Shown one piece after another: positions 9,539 to 18,081 of a stretch of DNA of 64,000 nt. The notes under the pieces were generated by a model. It ran no database searches and was not told the DNA's origin. It saw nothing but the letters and a program-made list of their open reading frames with translations. The DNA is taken from contig CAYJFY010000001.1 in the NCBI GenBank assembly GCA_964369755.1, forward strand, positions 62,001 through 126,000. The letters are read 5' to 3'. The position numbers and the translations under genes were made by a program. Numbering within the stretch: position 1 is the first letter of the stretch; the number at the start of each line of letters is the position of its first letter. The DNA is from CAUPWF01 sp964369755 (GTDB taxonomy: Bacteria > Bacillota > Clostridia > Lachnospirales > Lachnospiraceae).

Positions 9539-10837
9539 TCACTTTTTATTCCCTATTACTTTCGTCTCTTCGTCATAGGTCGCAATCGCCCCTACCCGCA
9601 AGATTAGTATACTTGCTAATAGGAACAGTCCGATATTCAAGAAAAATGGATAGCTTGGACTCCATGCATATAGTTCCCCAATGATCACTCCAAATGGTGC
9701 CGATAAGGCAATCATCCCAGAATTAAAGATCGCATAGATTCTAGACCGCTCCTTCACCTCTACATAAAATGCCATCAGTGCATCCTTTCTCGGCGTAATC
9801 ACTGCATAGGCAACCGCTTCTAGTATGGTATAGGCGATAATCATCCAGATGTTTTTCTCAGGTGCAAACAGGATAACTAGATGACTTGCCGCATATGCAA
9901 CAAATCCAAACAATAGCGAATTCCTCATCTTCATTCTGTTTACTGCGTTTTGCAAAAAGATAACAAACAACAACATCAAGGCAGTTCGTACCATCGGGAA
10001 CACCGCAACCCACCCATCAGATATATGAAGGGTCTGCGTAATATACAAAGCAAAGAAATTGTTGGTGGTAATCAATATAATATTGGTGATTGCCATAAAC
10101 AACACAACGAATAACATGCGACTCGACTTGCACACCTTCCCCACAACTTCCGAATACCCAGAGAACAACTTCCACGCGGAAACCCCTGCAGTCTCTATCT
10201 TTCTCTGCTTTCCAACCTCTGTTTCTCCTCCATATATGTATAATAGAATAAACTTCAATGCCATGGAGATTGCAGAAATGATATATAATACGGAAACCAC
10301 TTCCACCACAGAATACATATCTACAAATACAATTGCAATCGGAGAGAAAAATACGGATAACATCCCACACACATGAATCATGGTAAATGCATTGGTGAGG
10401 TGATTCGCTGGACAATCCTCTATAAACAAGCAATTCCACGATGTATTCGTAATCTGATAACTCGCATTGATCATTGCTGCGATTAAAAACCACCAAAAAT
10501 TATCCGCAAATGCCCATAAGAGACAGGGAATCACCCAAGATATCATATCGAAAAGAAAGGTGGTCATCCGCCTCCCAAGCTTATCCGTAATCACTCCACC
10601 CATGATTCCAAATATTACTTGCAAGAAAAATCCTAGGGAAATAATCCACCCGATTTGCCCACTATCCACTCCTCTTTCATACATATATAATGAAGCAAAA
10701 GGAGTATAAAGAGAAAAAGGAATAAACCAAAGCGGCTCTGTCATAATCGACCACTTTGGATTACCCTTTAATTCTCGAAATGTCACATACAAATCATTCT
10801 TCTTTATTTTATCAATCATACTTCCCATCATATTCAT
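9539..10837 (-). CDS. Major facilitator superfamily transporter
   Basis: A 432-residue membrane protein with about 12 hydrophobic segments. The MFS loop 2-3 signature appears as GGVITDKLGRRMTTFLFD, and a related loop follows in the second half. The central charged loop (YGGETEVGKQRKIET) divides two six-helix halves. Resemblance is to drug or metabolite exporters, but the substrate cannot be predicted. The start MNMMGSMIDK is preceded by GAGGAG at a suitable distance. It lies between an aldo-keto reductase and the pfl operon without clear coupling. Confidence 0.88.
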   Translation of the reverse strand: MNMMGSMIDKIKKNDLYVTFRELKGNPKWSIMTEPLWFIPFSLYTPFASLYMYERGVDSGQIGWIISLGFFLQVIFGIMGGVITDKLGRRMTTFLFDMISWVIPCLLWAFADNFWWFLIAAMINASYQITNTSWNCLFIEDCPANHLTNAFTMIHVCGMLSVFFSPIAIVFVDMYSVVEVVSVLYIISAISMALKFILLYIYGGETEVGKQRKIETAGVSAWKLFSGYSEVVGKVCKSSRMLFVVLFMAITNIILITTNNFFALYITQTLHISDGWVAVFPMVRTALMLLFVIFLQNAVNRMKMRNSLLFGFVAYAASHLVILFAPEKNIWMIIAYTILEAVAYAVITPRKDALMAFYVEVKERSRIYAIFNSGMIALSAPFGVIIGELYAWSPSYPFFLNIGLFLLASILILRVGAIATYDEETKVIGNKK

Positions 10838-10907
10838 CCATTCACTCCTCGCCTCATGTCATGCAATCTAACTGAACAACATTCTAACATAAACCAAGGA
10901 TAAATGT

Positions 10908-11534
10908 CTATATCTGGAATAGGCGTTTTAACCCACATATAATGGAGCAACCTATCATATTTCCAACCGCACAAACGGCAGTGAATAAAACGGTATCCAT
11001 ATTCCAATCATTGGCGAGTGAAATATAGAACGCATTTGCTATGACATGCTCAAATTTCGCTATAATAAAAATCGTGATCGGAAGTGCAATGATGATAAAC
11101 CTACCAAAATCATCTTTTTGTTGTTTATACCCTAACACGGCAATACTCATAAGAATTCCGCAGAATATAGATAGAATAAAATACTCTAACGTCGTATGCT
11201 CTAACTTATGGGCAAGCATCTCTCTCGCGTAGTCTTCGAGACCCAGCCCCGATAATCGAACTACATACCCCATAACAATCGTTCCTATGATATTTCCAAC
11301 GAGTGCAATGATTGTGATTGGTGTATAAATCGTAAAACTCCGTGGCAACATACAGCACTTCCCTGTATATAGATTCCAATCAAACATATAAATGGTGAGC
11401 AAGCCTATACTAAATAGAAATGCACCTAAAATAGAAGAACCAAGTGTAATATATATCACGCCTCCGACCGATATAGATACTCCTGCCAAAATACTCTTAA
11501 CTAAATTGCTTGAAAATTGATTCCTAAAACTCAT
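10908..11534 (-). CDS. focA: Formate/nitrite transporter (FNT) family channel
   Basis: This 208-residue membrane protein is shorter than the usual 260-285. It keeps FNT marks: KSILAGVSISVGGVIYI in helix 1, the reentrant NLYTGKCCM region after helix 2, and the pore EHVIAN motif whose His is the conserved gating/protonation residue. The start overlaps the end of pflA by 11 bases. This places it as the last gene of a pflB-glycyl subunit-pflA-focA operon, so formate export or import is the likely job. The short length comes from abbreviated loops rather than a missing end: six hydrophobic helices can still be counted. Confidence 0.85.
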   Translation of the reverse strand: MSFRNQFSSNLVKSILAGVSISVGGVIYITLGSSILGAFLFSIGLLTIYMFDWNLYTGKCCMLPRSFTIYTPITIIALVGNIIGTIVMGYVVRLSGLGLEDYAREMLAHKLEHTTLEYFILSIFCGILMSIAVLGYKQQKDDFGRFIIIALPITIFIIAKFEHVIANAFYISLANDWNMDTVLFTAVCAVGNMIGCSIICGLKRLFQI

Positions 11535-12264
11535 TTCTTGCCCCTATTTTTATCCCTTCTATTATTTTCTTCAGCGCATACTCTGCTTCATCCTTCGTCG
11601 CAGGTGATACCTCCTCCAATGGATCTTCCATTCCCAACATGGTGTATTTCTCCGCCCCCATCTTGTGGTATGGTATCACATCCAAGGCTTTGATATTCTT
11701 CAGTTGCGACAGGAACTTCCCTAGTCTTATCAACTCACCATCATCTAAAGTGATTCCTTGTATCACAACATGGCGTATCCATACATCCACTCGCTTGTCT
11801 GAAAGATATTTTGCAAAGTCTAGAATGCGATCATTTTTCATCCCTGTAAGCTCTTTATGTCCAATCGAATCGATATGTTTTAGGTCTAACATCACCAAAT
11901 CACACACCTGAAACAAACGATCAAAGTCAGCCGTATCTTCTTTGTTGAAGGTAACACCCGATGTGTCCAAACATGTATGGATGCCTAGTTTTTTACACTT
12001 CTCAAATAGTTCTGTAACAAAACCAATCTGTAACAAGGGCTCTCCCCCTGTCACTGTGATCCCCCCCTTGGTGAAACTCTTTGTCTTACTGTACTGATCC
12101 AGCAGGTCGTCTGTCGACATCTTCTGCCCCATTCCGACCTCCCATGTATCAGGATTGTGGCAGTATTTGCAACGTAATGGACACCCTTGCAAAAATACCA
12201 CAAACCTAATTCCAGGACCATCCACCGTTCCAAATGAATCAGTGGAATGTATATACCCTTCCAT
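11524..12264 (-). CDS. pflA: Pyruvate formate-lyase activating enzyme (radical SAM)
   Basis: A 246-residue radical SAM activase that abstracts hydrogen from the PFL glycine to generate the glycyl radical. The [4Fe-4S]-binding CX3CX2C is at Cys28, Cys32 and Cys35 (GCPLRCKYCHN). The glycine-rich SAM site is GITVTGGEPLLQ. DVWIRHVVIQG and the C-terminal DVIPYHKMG are typical of PflA. The start lies 2 bases after the stop of the separate glycyl-radical gene, and no clear ribosome binding site is seen, which suggests translational coupling. It should activate the split enzyme encoded just upstream. Confidence 0.96.
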   Translation of the reverse strand: MEGYIHSTDSFGTVDGPGIRFVVFLQGCPLRCKYCHNPDTWEVGMGQKMSTDDLLDQYSKTKSFTKGGITVTGGEPLLQIGFVTELFEKCKKLGIHTCLDTSGVTFNKEDTADFDRLFQVCDLVMLDLKHIDSIGHKELTGMKNDRILDFAKYLSDKRVDVWIRHVVIQGITLDDGELIRLGKFLSQLKNIKALDVIPYHKMGAEKYTMLGMEDPLEEVSPATKDEAEYALKKIIEGIKIGARNEF

Positions 12265-12266
12265 AT

Positions 12267-12506
12267 CTATATCTTTGAGTGGAATGTACGAGCAATAATA
12301 TCATCTTGTTGCTCTTTGGTAAGCTTCACAAAATTCACCGCGTATCCTGATACACGCACGGTCAGCTGTGGGTACTTTTCTGGGTGATTCTGAGCATCTA
12401 GCAAAGTCTCTTTTGTGAAAACATTTACATTGAGGTGATGACCTCCCTTTTCTACATATCCATCCAACAATCCTACTAAATTATCGATTTGTCTATCACT
12501 AATCAT
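12267..12506 (-). CDS. Separate glycyl-radical domain subunit of pyruvate formate-lyase (GrcA/YfiD-like)
   Basis: A 79-residue protein equal to the C-terminal glycyl-radical domain of PFL. It aligns with the E. coli PflB end from NLAGLMDGY onward (here NLVGLLDGYVEKGGHHLNV). It carries the radical motif RVSGYAVNF, with radical Gly54, and ends KEQQDDIIARTFHSKI. ATG at 12506 is chosen because AAGGAGG lies 8 bases before it. An in-frame codon at 12533 would leave that site inside the gene. E. coli YfiD/GrcA is a longer spare part beside an intact PFL. Here the large subunit lacks this domain altogether, so this protein should be essential for activity. Confidence 0.93.
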   Translation of the reverse strand: MISDRQIDNLVGLLDGYVEKGGHHLNVNVFTKETLLDAQNHPEKYPQLTVRVSGYAVNFVKLTKEQQDDIIARTFHSKI

Positions 12507-12517
12507 ATTGAAATCCT

Positions 12518-12565
12518 CCTTATATTTATTCAAATTCTTATTTATTTAAGTTCTTATTTATTCAA
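12518..12565 (-). repeat. Three tandem 16-base repeats at the pflB / glycyl-subunit junction
   Basis: On the minus strand the units are TTGAATAAATAAGAAC (12550-12565), TTAAATAAATAAGAAT (12534-12549) and TTGAATAAATATAAGG (12518-12533). The first holds the pflB stop codon and the third ends in the ribosome binding site of the glycyl-radical gene. Each unit carries stop codons in more than one frame. Confidence 0.8.
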
Positions 12566-14684
12566 CATCTTCATTTGGTTGCATACACGCAAAATTACCA
12601 CCTTCACAGTCTTGCGCACTATTAATTTCCATCACGATATTATCAATATCAAAATCTCCAAAGAATATCTTATCATCCTTACCTAGTGCATCTGGCACAA
12701 TCGAGAATGTATCTGAAATTCCGTCCAACGCGTCCTCAAATGGAAGTTTTGCAACACTAGAGAGTGAAGCAGAGGCTCCATTGGTATCTCTTCCATGCAT
12801 TGGGTTTGCTCCTGGAGCAAATGGTACACCGGCTTTTCTACCATCTGGAGTACTACCTGTCTTTTTCCCATAAACTACGTTTGAAGTAATAGTCAAGATT
12901 GACATGGTAGGAACTCCATTTCGATAAGTATGATGCTTTCTGATTTTTTCCATAAATGTATGGACAACATCAATCGCAATTCGATCTACGCGGTCATCAT
13001 CATTTCCGAATTTTGGATAATCACCTTCCACCTGATAATCTACTACCAAACCATCTTCATCTCTTATCGTCTTTACTTTTGCATATTTGATCGCACTTAG
13101 CGAGTCTGCGATTACTGAAAGTCCTGCCACTCCTGTTGCGAAATAACGCTTCACTTCACGATCATGGAGTGCCATCTGCACTTTTTCATAACAATACTTA
13201 TCATGCATGTAGTGGATGATATTCAATGTATTCACATAGATATTCGCAAGCCACTCTAGCATATCATCGTATTTTTGTACCACATCATCATATTCTAGAT
13301 ATTCCGATGTTACTGGACGATATTTTGGTCCGATTTGCATCTTAAGTTTTTCATCCACACCACCATTGATTGCATAGAGCAAGCATTTTGCTAAGTTCGC
13401 ACGCGCTCCGAAGAACTGCATTTCTTTTCCGACCTTCATAGAAGATACACAACAAGCAATGGCATAGTCATGTCCATGAAGTTCTCTCATCAATTCGTCA
13501 TTCTCATATTGAACCGATGAAGTCTTGATGCTCATCTTCGCGCAGTATCTCTTGAAATTCTCAGGCAATCTCTGTGACCAAAGCACTGTTAAGTTTGGCT
13601 CTGGAGCAGGTCCCAAATTATCTAAAGTATGCAAGAATCTAAATGATGTCTTGGTAACCATATGTCTTCCATCTGTTGTCATTCCACCAATGGTTTCTGT
13701 TACCCAAGTCGGATCTCCCGAGAACAATGCATTATACTCAGGTGTTCTTGCAAATTTAACCAGACGCAATTTCATAATGAAGTGGTCGATATACTCTTGT
13801 GCCTCTTCTTCCGTACACACACCAAGTTCTAGGTCACGTTGAATAAATACGTCGAGGAAAGTAGAGGTTCTACCAAGACTCATGGCAGCACCATTTTGCT
13901 CTTTAATCGCCGCTAGATATCCGAAGTATAACCACTGAATCGCTTCTTTTGCATTTTTCGCTGGCTGTGAAATATCATAGCCATAGATTGCTGCCATTTC
14001 CTTGATGTCAGCCAAAGCACGAATCTGCTCACTCAACTCCTCGCGCAATCTGATATTCTCCTCTTGCATACGGGTCGGTGCTGTCTTCAATTGCTCTTTT
14101 TTATCTAGAATAAGAAGATCAATTCCATATAACGCAACTCTTCTGTAGTCTCCAATAATTCTTCCACGTCCATATGCATCTGGTAAACCAGTGATGATTC
14201 CTGATTTTCTAGCTAATTTTATCTCATCTGTATATACATCAAACACCCCATCATTATGTGTTTTTCTGTACTTTATGAAGAAATCATGAAGCTGTGGTGC
14301 CACATCATATCCGTATTGCTTCAATGCATTTTCTGCTGTTCTAATTCCACCAAATGGCTGAAAGCTTCTCTTAAACGGCTTATCTGTTTGGAATCCTACA
14401 ATGGTTTCTAATTCCTTATTGAGATATCCTGCTGCATGAGATGTGACAGTCGAAACAACATCACAATCCATTTCAAGCACTCCATTATTCTCCTGTTCCT
14501 TTTGATTTAACTCTACGACTTGTTTCCATAATTCTTTGGTCGCTTCTGTCGGTCCCACCAAAAATTCTTCATCACCATCATACGGTGTGTAGTTGGCTGT
14601 GATAAAATCACAAATATCAACCGCACTGTTGCTCCATCGACCTGGTTTAAAACCCTTCCAGTTTTCACAAAAATTAATATCCAT
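12558..14684 (-). CDS. pflB: Pyruvate formate-lyase large subunit lacking the glycyl-radical domain
   Basis: A 708-residue enzyme subunit that cleaves pyruvate plus CoA to acetyl-CoA and formate. Most of the barrel is canonical: the N-terminus (WEGF-like NWKGFKPGRW), GLPDAYGRGRIIGDYRRVALYG, the catalytic Cys411-Cys412 pair (AIACCVSSM), and SNVVYGKKTGSTPDGRKAG. The match runs through FSIVPDALGKDD at about residue 671, exactly where other PFLs continue into the Gly-radical domain. Here a 37-residue tail of unrelated sequence (ending CMQPNEDVE) and a stop follow. The missing domain is the next gene. ATG at 14684 has GGAGG 5 bases upstream. This is not a frameshift, since the downstream gene has its own signals. 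Confidence 0.96.
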   Translation of the reverse strand: MDINFCENWKGFKPGRWSNSAVDICDFITANYTPYDGDEEFLVGPTEATKELWKQVVELNQKEQENNGVLEMDCDVVSTVTSHAAGYLNKELETIVGFQTDKPFKRSFQPFGGIRTAENALKQYGYDVAPQLHDFFIKYRKTHNDGVFDVYTDEIKLARKSGIITGLPDAYGRGRIIGDYRRVALYGIDLLILDKKEQLKTAPTRMQEENIRLREELSEQIRALADIKEMAAIYGYDISQPAKNAKEAIQWLYFGYLAAIKEQNGAAMSLGRTSTFLDVFIQRDLELGVCTEEEAQEYIDHFIMKLRLVKFARTPEYNALFSGDPTWVTETIGGMTTDGRHMVTKTSFRFLHTLDNLGPAPEPNLTVLWSQRLPENFKRYCAKMSIKTSSVQYENDELMRELHGHDYAIACCVSSMKVGKEMQFFGARANLAKCLLYAINGGVDEKLKMQIGPKYRPVTSEYLEYDDVVQKYDDMLEWLANIYVNTLNIIHYMHDKYCYEKVQMALHDREVKRYFATGVAGLSVIADSLSAIKYAKVKTIRDEDGLVVDYQVEGDYPKFGNDDDRVDRIAIDVVHTFMEKIRKHHTYRNGVPTMSILTITSNVVYGKKTGSTPDGRKAGVPFAPGANPMHGRDTNGASASLSSVAKLPFEDALDGISDTFSIVPDALGKDDKIFFGDFDIDNIVMEINSAQDCEGGNFACMQPNEDVE

Positions 14685-14748
14685 ATCTACCTCCAAATTT
14701 TTTGAATCAAATTATATTATTTAGTTAGCTTTTTCAAACTACATGCTT

Positions 14749-14777
14749 ATTATATCTACTTGTTAATTAATTATCAA
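14749..14777 (-). promoter_or_regulatory. pfl promoter with overlapping Rex operator
   Basis: Minus strand -35 TTGATA (14772-14777), 17-base spacer, -10 TATAAT (14749-14754). The 18-mer TTGTTAATTAATTATCAA (14760-14777, plus-strand reading) matches the Rex consensus TTGTTAA-N4-TTAACAA with one mismatch. It covers the -35 and most of the spacer. Rex is a redox (NADH/NAD+) repressor of fermentation genes, so repression at low NADH is the expected control. Confidence 0.8.
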
Positions 14778-14788
14778 TGTCTTTTTCA

Positions 14789-14810
14789 CATGTATTTGAT
14801 TTAATACATG
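14789..14810. promoter_or_regulatory. Inverted repeat upstream of the pfl promoter
   Basis: CATGTATT and AATACATG form a perfect 8-bp inverted repeat separated by 6 bases, 12 bases upstream of the pfl -35. The placement suits an activator site for pfl or an operator for the divergent gene at 14860. The cognate protein is unknown. Confidence 0.45.
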
Positions 14811-14859
14811 TTTTGTGTTTTAATGGTATAAAATGAACTTAAGACAAAGGAGCTTTCCC

Positions 14860-16857
14860 ATGAACTCACTCAAAAAATTTATCACAACCATATACTACCC
14901 TTTTTTATTTTTATACCTAGAACTAAGCCTTGCATTGACCTGTTTCCATACCGTTCGGTCTCTGCCTTACATGATTCTAAGCTCATTCCTACTGGGTATC
15001 CTTCTCTATACCCTCGCTTCGGCACTTCATAAAAGGGCAGCTTATTGGCTCACACTTATAGTAAGCCTCGTTATCACACTAATATACGTATCTCAGGTAA
15101 TCTATTATAAAGTTTTCATCACATTTTTTACTTTGATGTCTTTAACGATGGCTGGAGATGCCTTTACATTTACTGATATTATCGAAAAAACGATATTGGA
15201 CAATCTTTTGATTGTTTTGATGATGTTCCTTCCTTTTATTTTATCCCTCTTTATCAACAAACTCGATGGATTCTACACATTTGGATTACCTAGTCGGATT
15301 ATCATCGGCTGTACTTCGCTACTACTATACATCCTCTCGATCTTTTTCCTGATTCAAGGTTATATATTTCCTGAAAGCGATCATAACCAATACACAAGAG
15401 ATTATGCACCGAATACAACAGTCGAGCAGTTTGGATTGCAATGGACCCTTTATGCAGATATCAACCAATTAATCGGAGGAAGCGATTCGAATATCGTCTT
15501 CACTGATACCACTGAATTGTCGGAAGAGTCGACTACAGAAACCACTCCCCTAAATCTAGATGAGCAACTCGAAACTCAAGAAGAGCCTGTCGTGGAGGAA
15601 CCTGTTTACGAACCACAAATACTAGAGATTGATTTTGCCTCCTTATCGGAGACAGAAACAAATGAAGATGTAAAATTACTTCACCAATATTTTGCAAGCG
15701 CTCCGACACAGATGGAAAATGAATACACTGGGATGTTTGAAGGAAAAAATCTGATTTTTATCACAGCAGAATCCTTTTCCCACCTAGCCATTGATCCTGA
15801 AATCACTCCAAACCTATACCGTTTATATGAAGAGGGCTTTCAATTCAATCATTTCTACACACCTGGCTGGCCAGTAAGTACAACCGACGGAGAGTATGTT
15901 GCCCTAAACGGACTTATTCCGAAGTCTGGAGTGAGAAGTTTTACCGAATCTGCTAACAATTATCTGCCATTTACCATGGGCATGCAGGCATTGAGCGAAG
16001 GCTATTCTCCTGTTCTAGCCTACCACAACCACTCTTACACCTACTACTCTAGGGAATTGAGTCACCCGAACATGGGCTATGATTACAAAGGATTGGGAAA
16101 TGGATTAGAGGTAACTGAGGTATGGCCCGAATCCGACCTCGAGATGATGGAACTAACCGTGGATGAGTATATCAATAGCGACACTCCATTCCACGCATAC
16201 TATATGACTGTAAGCGGACACCAACTATATACATTTACTGGAAATATGATGTCATCCAGAAACAAAGAGGCTACCGACCACTTGCCTTATAGTGAAGCAA
16301 TCCGTGCTTATCTCGCCGCAAACATCGAGCTTGACAAGGCGATCGGTCATATTTTGACTGCTTTAGAAGAAGCTGGAAAATTAGAAGATACAGTAATTGC
16401 ACTCAGCTCTGACCACTATCCATATGGTTTAACCTTGGAGCAATTGGAGGAGCTCAACGGTTCACCTGTGGATGATGACTTTGGAAAATACCAAAACGCC
16501 TTCCTCCTATGGAGCGGAAGCATGGAGGAACCTGTCGTGGTGGACAAACTCGCCCAAAGCTTAGACATCATTCCAACCTTATCGAATATCATGGGATTCT
16601 CTTATGATTCTCGTTTACTAATGGGGAATGATATCCTGGGAGATGATTACGAACCACTCATCATATTCCAGAACAGAAGTTTTATCACAAATGAAGGATT
16701 CTACAATGCACGAACAGGTGAATTTCAACCTACAAATGGTGAAGTGGAAAACCAAAAAGCATATTTAGAATCCAAAAAACAGATTATCAACAACAAATTC
16801 GAGATATCGGAATTAATTCTAGATACGGATTATTATTCTTATGTCATCGAACGTTAA
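14860..16857 (+). CDS. LTA synthase / phosphoglycerol transferase-like membrane sulfatase-fold protein
   Basis: A 665-residue protein with five N-terminal membrane helices (to ~170), an acidic Thr/Glu-rich linker (~205-255) and an extracellular alkaline-phosphatase-fold domain. Catalytic features of the LtaS family are visible: metal-binding Glu in ITAESFS (~304), the nucleophile Thr in STTDGEY (~341-342), HQLYTFTG and SSDHYPYG. It probably transfers glycerol-phosphate from phosphatidylglycerol to an anionic cell-surface polymer. ATG at 14860 follows AAAGGAG by 7 bases; an in-frame ATG at 14833 precedes that site. Nine bases separate it from the antiporter gene, so the two likely form an operon. 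Confidence 0.9.
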   Translation: MNSLKKFITTIYYPFLFLYLELSLALTCFHTVRSLPYMILSSFLLGILLYTLASALHKRAAYWLTLIVSLVITLIYVSQVIYYKVFITFFTLMSLTMAGDAFTFTDIIEKTILDNLLIVLMMFLPFILSLFINKLDGFYTFGLPSRIIIGCTSLLLYILSIFFLIQGYIFPESDHNQYTRDYAPNTTVEQFGLQWTLYADINQLIGGSDSNIVFTDTTELSEESTTETTPLNLDEQLETQEEPVVEEPVYEPQILEIDFASLSETETNEDVKLLHQYFASAPTQMENEYTGMFEGKNLIFITAESFSHLAIDPEITPNLYRLYEEGFQFNHFYTPGWPVSTTDGEYVALNGLIPKSGVRSFTESANNYLPFTMGMQALSEGYSPVLAYHNHSYTYYSRELSHPNMGYDYKGLGNGLEVTEVWPESDLEMMELTVDEYINSDTPFHAYYMTVSGHQLYTFTGNMMSSRNKEATDHLPYSEAIRAYLAANIELDKAIGHILTALEEAGKLEDTVIALSSDHYPYGLTLEQLEELNGSPVDDDFGKYQNAFLLWSGSMEEPVVVDKLAQSLDIIPTLSNIMGFSYDSRLLMGNDILGDDYEPLIIFQNRSFITNEGFYNARTGEFQPTNGEVENQKAYLESKKQIINNKFEISELILDTDYYSYVIER

Positions 16858-16866
16858 AGGATCTAG

Positions 16867-18081
16867 TTGCCAAACATCGAGAAAGGGATGGGTATTCGGA
16901 TGTTATTATCACTCGCATTAATTTTTATTCTGGGAATGCTATTGGGAAAGATTTGTTCTTTCTTCAAATTACCAAGTCTAGTGGGTATACTGATTGCTGG
17001 AATCCTTCTAGGTTCCTACGGATTTAACCTGTTGGATCCCAGTGTTCAAAACATCTCCATTGAACTTCGGCAGATTGCTCTCATTATTATATTGATGCGC
17101 GCTGGTCTAAATTTAAACCTAGAAGATCTCAAAAAAGTCGGACGACCTGCATTCTTGATGTGTTTTGTCCCAGCCTGTTTTGAAATCATCGGTACCACGA
17201 TACTAGCCCCAGCCTTCTTTGATATCACCTATCTAGAGGCAGCCGTTCTCGGCACTGTAATTGCAGCAGTTTCCCCTGCCGTCATTATCCCGCGTATGAT
17301 CGAATTGATCGAAAAGAAAAAGGGGACAGAAAAAGGGCTTCCCCAATTGATTATGGTTGGAGCTTCTATGGATGACATCTTCGTAATCATATTATTCACG
17401 AGTTTTCTAGGGCTGCTAGAGCAAAATACAGCTACTGCAAATAGCTTCCTTGTTCTTCCAACTTCTCTGATCCTAGGTTTAGCTGCCGGGATTGGGATCG
17501 GCTTGTTATCGGTTTTATTATTCAGAAAATTCCATATGCGTGACAGTGCAAAAATTCTTGTAATCCTGTCTATTTCCTTCCTATTACTCACTAGCGAGAA
17601 CTGGCTAAAAGGTATAGAGGGTAGTATAATCGGGTTCTCAGGCTTACTGGCTGTCATGGCAATTGGATTCACCCTAAAACAAAAAAAGAAAGCCCTTGCC
17701 GAACGACTTTCCGCAAAATTTTCTCGACTATGGATTGGTGCTGAAGTGTTGTTATTTGTGTTGGTCGGTGCCACAGTGAACCCCGCCTATGCCGTACGCT
17801 TTGGATTCATAGCAATCATTCTAATTCTTCTGGTTGTTTTCATTCGCCTTCTCGGTGTTTTCTGTTGCCTAATCGGAACAAAATTCAACAAAAAAGAGAA
17901 GCTTTTTATCGGCTTCTCTTATATGCCTAAGGCAACCGTGCAAGCCGCAATCGGAGGGCTTCCACTGGCTGCCAATCTGGCATGTGGCGAACTGATCTTG
18001 ACCATCGCAGTTCTATCGATTTTAATCACTGCACCAATCGGTGCCTACCTTATGGATCAAACTTACAACAAGTTACTGTAA
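16867..18081 (+). CDS. Cation:proton antiporter (CPA/Kef-type)
   Basis: A ~404-residue membrane protein with about 11-12 hydrophobic helices. It starts with the antiporter pattern LLGKICSFFKLPSLVGILIAGILLG. The unwound-helix acidic pair is seen as GASMDDIFVI, and MPKATVQAAIGGLPLA is a typical late helix. Likely function is Na+ or K+/H+ exchange. There is no C-terminal TrkA domain. The start is uncertain: TTG at 16867 has AAAGG 6 bases upstream and is coupled to the preceding stop. ATGs at 16888 and 16900 are alternatives with poorer spacing. The 3' end overlaps the 3' end of gltD by 19 bases on the opposite strand. Confidence 0.87.
   Translation: MPNIEKGMGIRMLLSLALIFILGMLLGKICSFFKLPSLVGILIAGILLGSYGFNLLDPSVQNISIELRQIALIIILMRAGLNLNLEDLKKVGRPAFLMCFVPACFEIIGTTILAPAFFDITYLEAAVLGTVIAAVSPAVIIPRMIELIEKKKGTEKGLPQLIMVGASMDDIFVIILFTSFLGLLEQNTATANSFLVLPTSLILGLAAGIGIGLLSVLLFRKFHMRDSAKILVILSISFLLLTSENWLKGIEGSIIGFSGLLAVMAIGFTLKQKKKALAERLSAKFSRLWIGAEVLLFVLVGATVNPAYAVRFGFIAIILILLVVFIRLLGVFCCLIGTKFNKKEKLFIGFSYMPKATVQAAIGGLPLAANLACGELILTIAVLSILITAPIGAYLMDQTYNKLL

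Noticed and set aside
12507..12560. A frameshift or assembly error as the cause of the split pflB
   Set aside because: The downstream gene has its own AAGGAGG and ATG, the upstream protein carries a long extra tail, and a 48-base repeat separates them; no single-base change would rejoin the frames cleanly.
14796..14832. A promoter for the LTA-synthase-like gene using TTGATT and TATAAA
   Set aside because: TATAAA at 14827-14832 is plausible as -10 but the only -35-like hexamer is 25 bases away, too far to accept.
18063..18081. Convergent overlap of the antiporter gene and gltD as a regulatory antisense device
   Set aside because: A 19-base overlap of 3' ends is common in compact genomes; no terminator or promoter structure suggests a special role.
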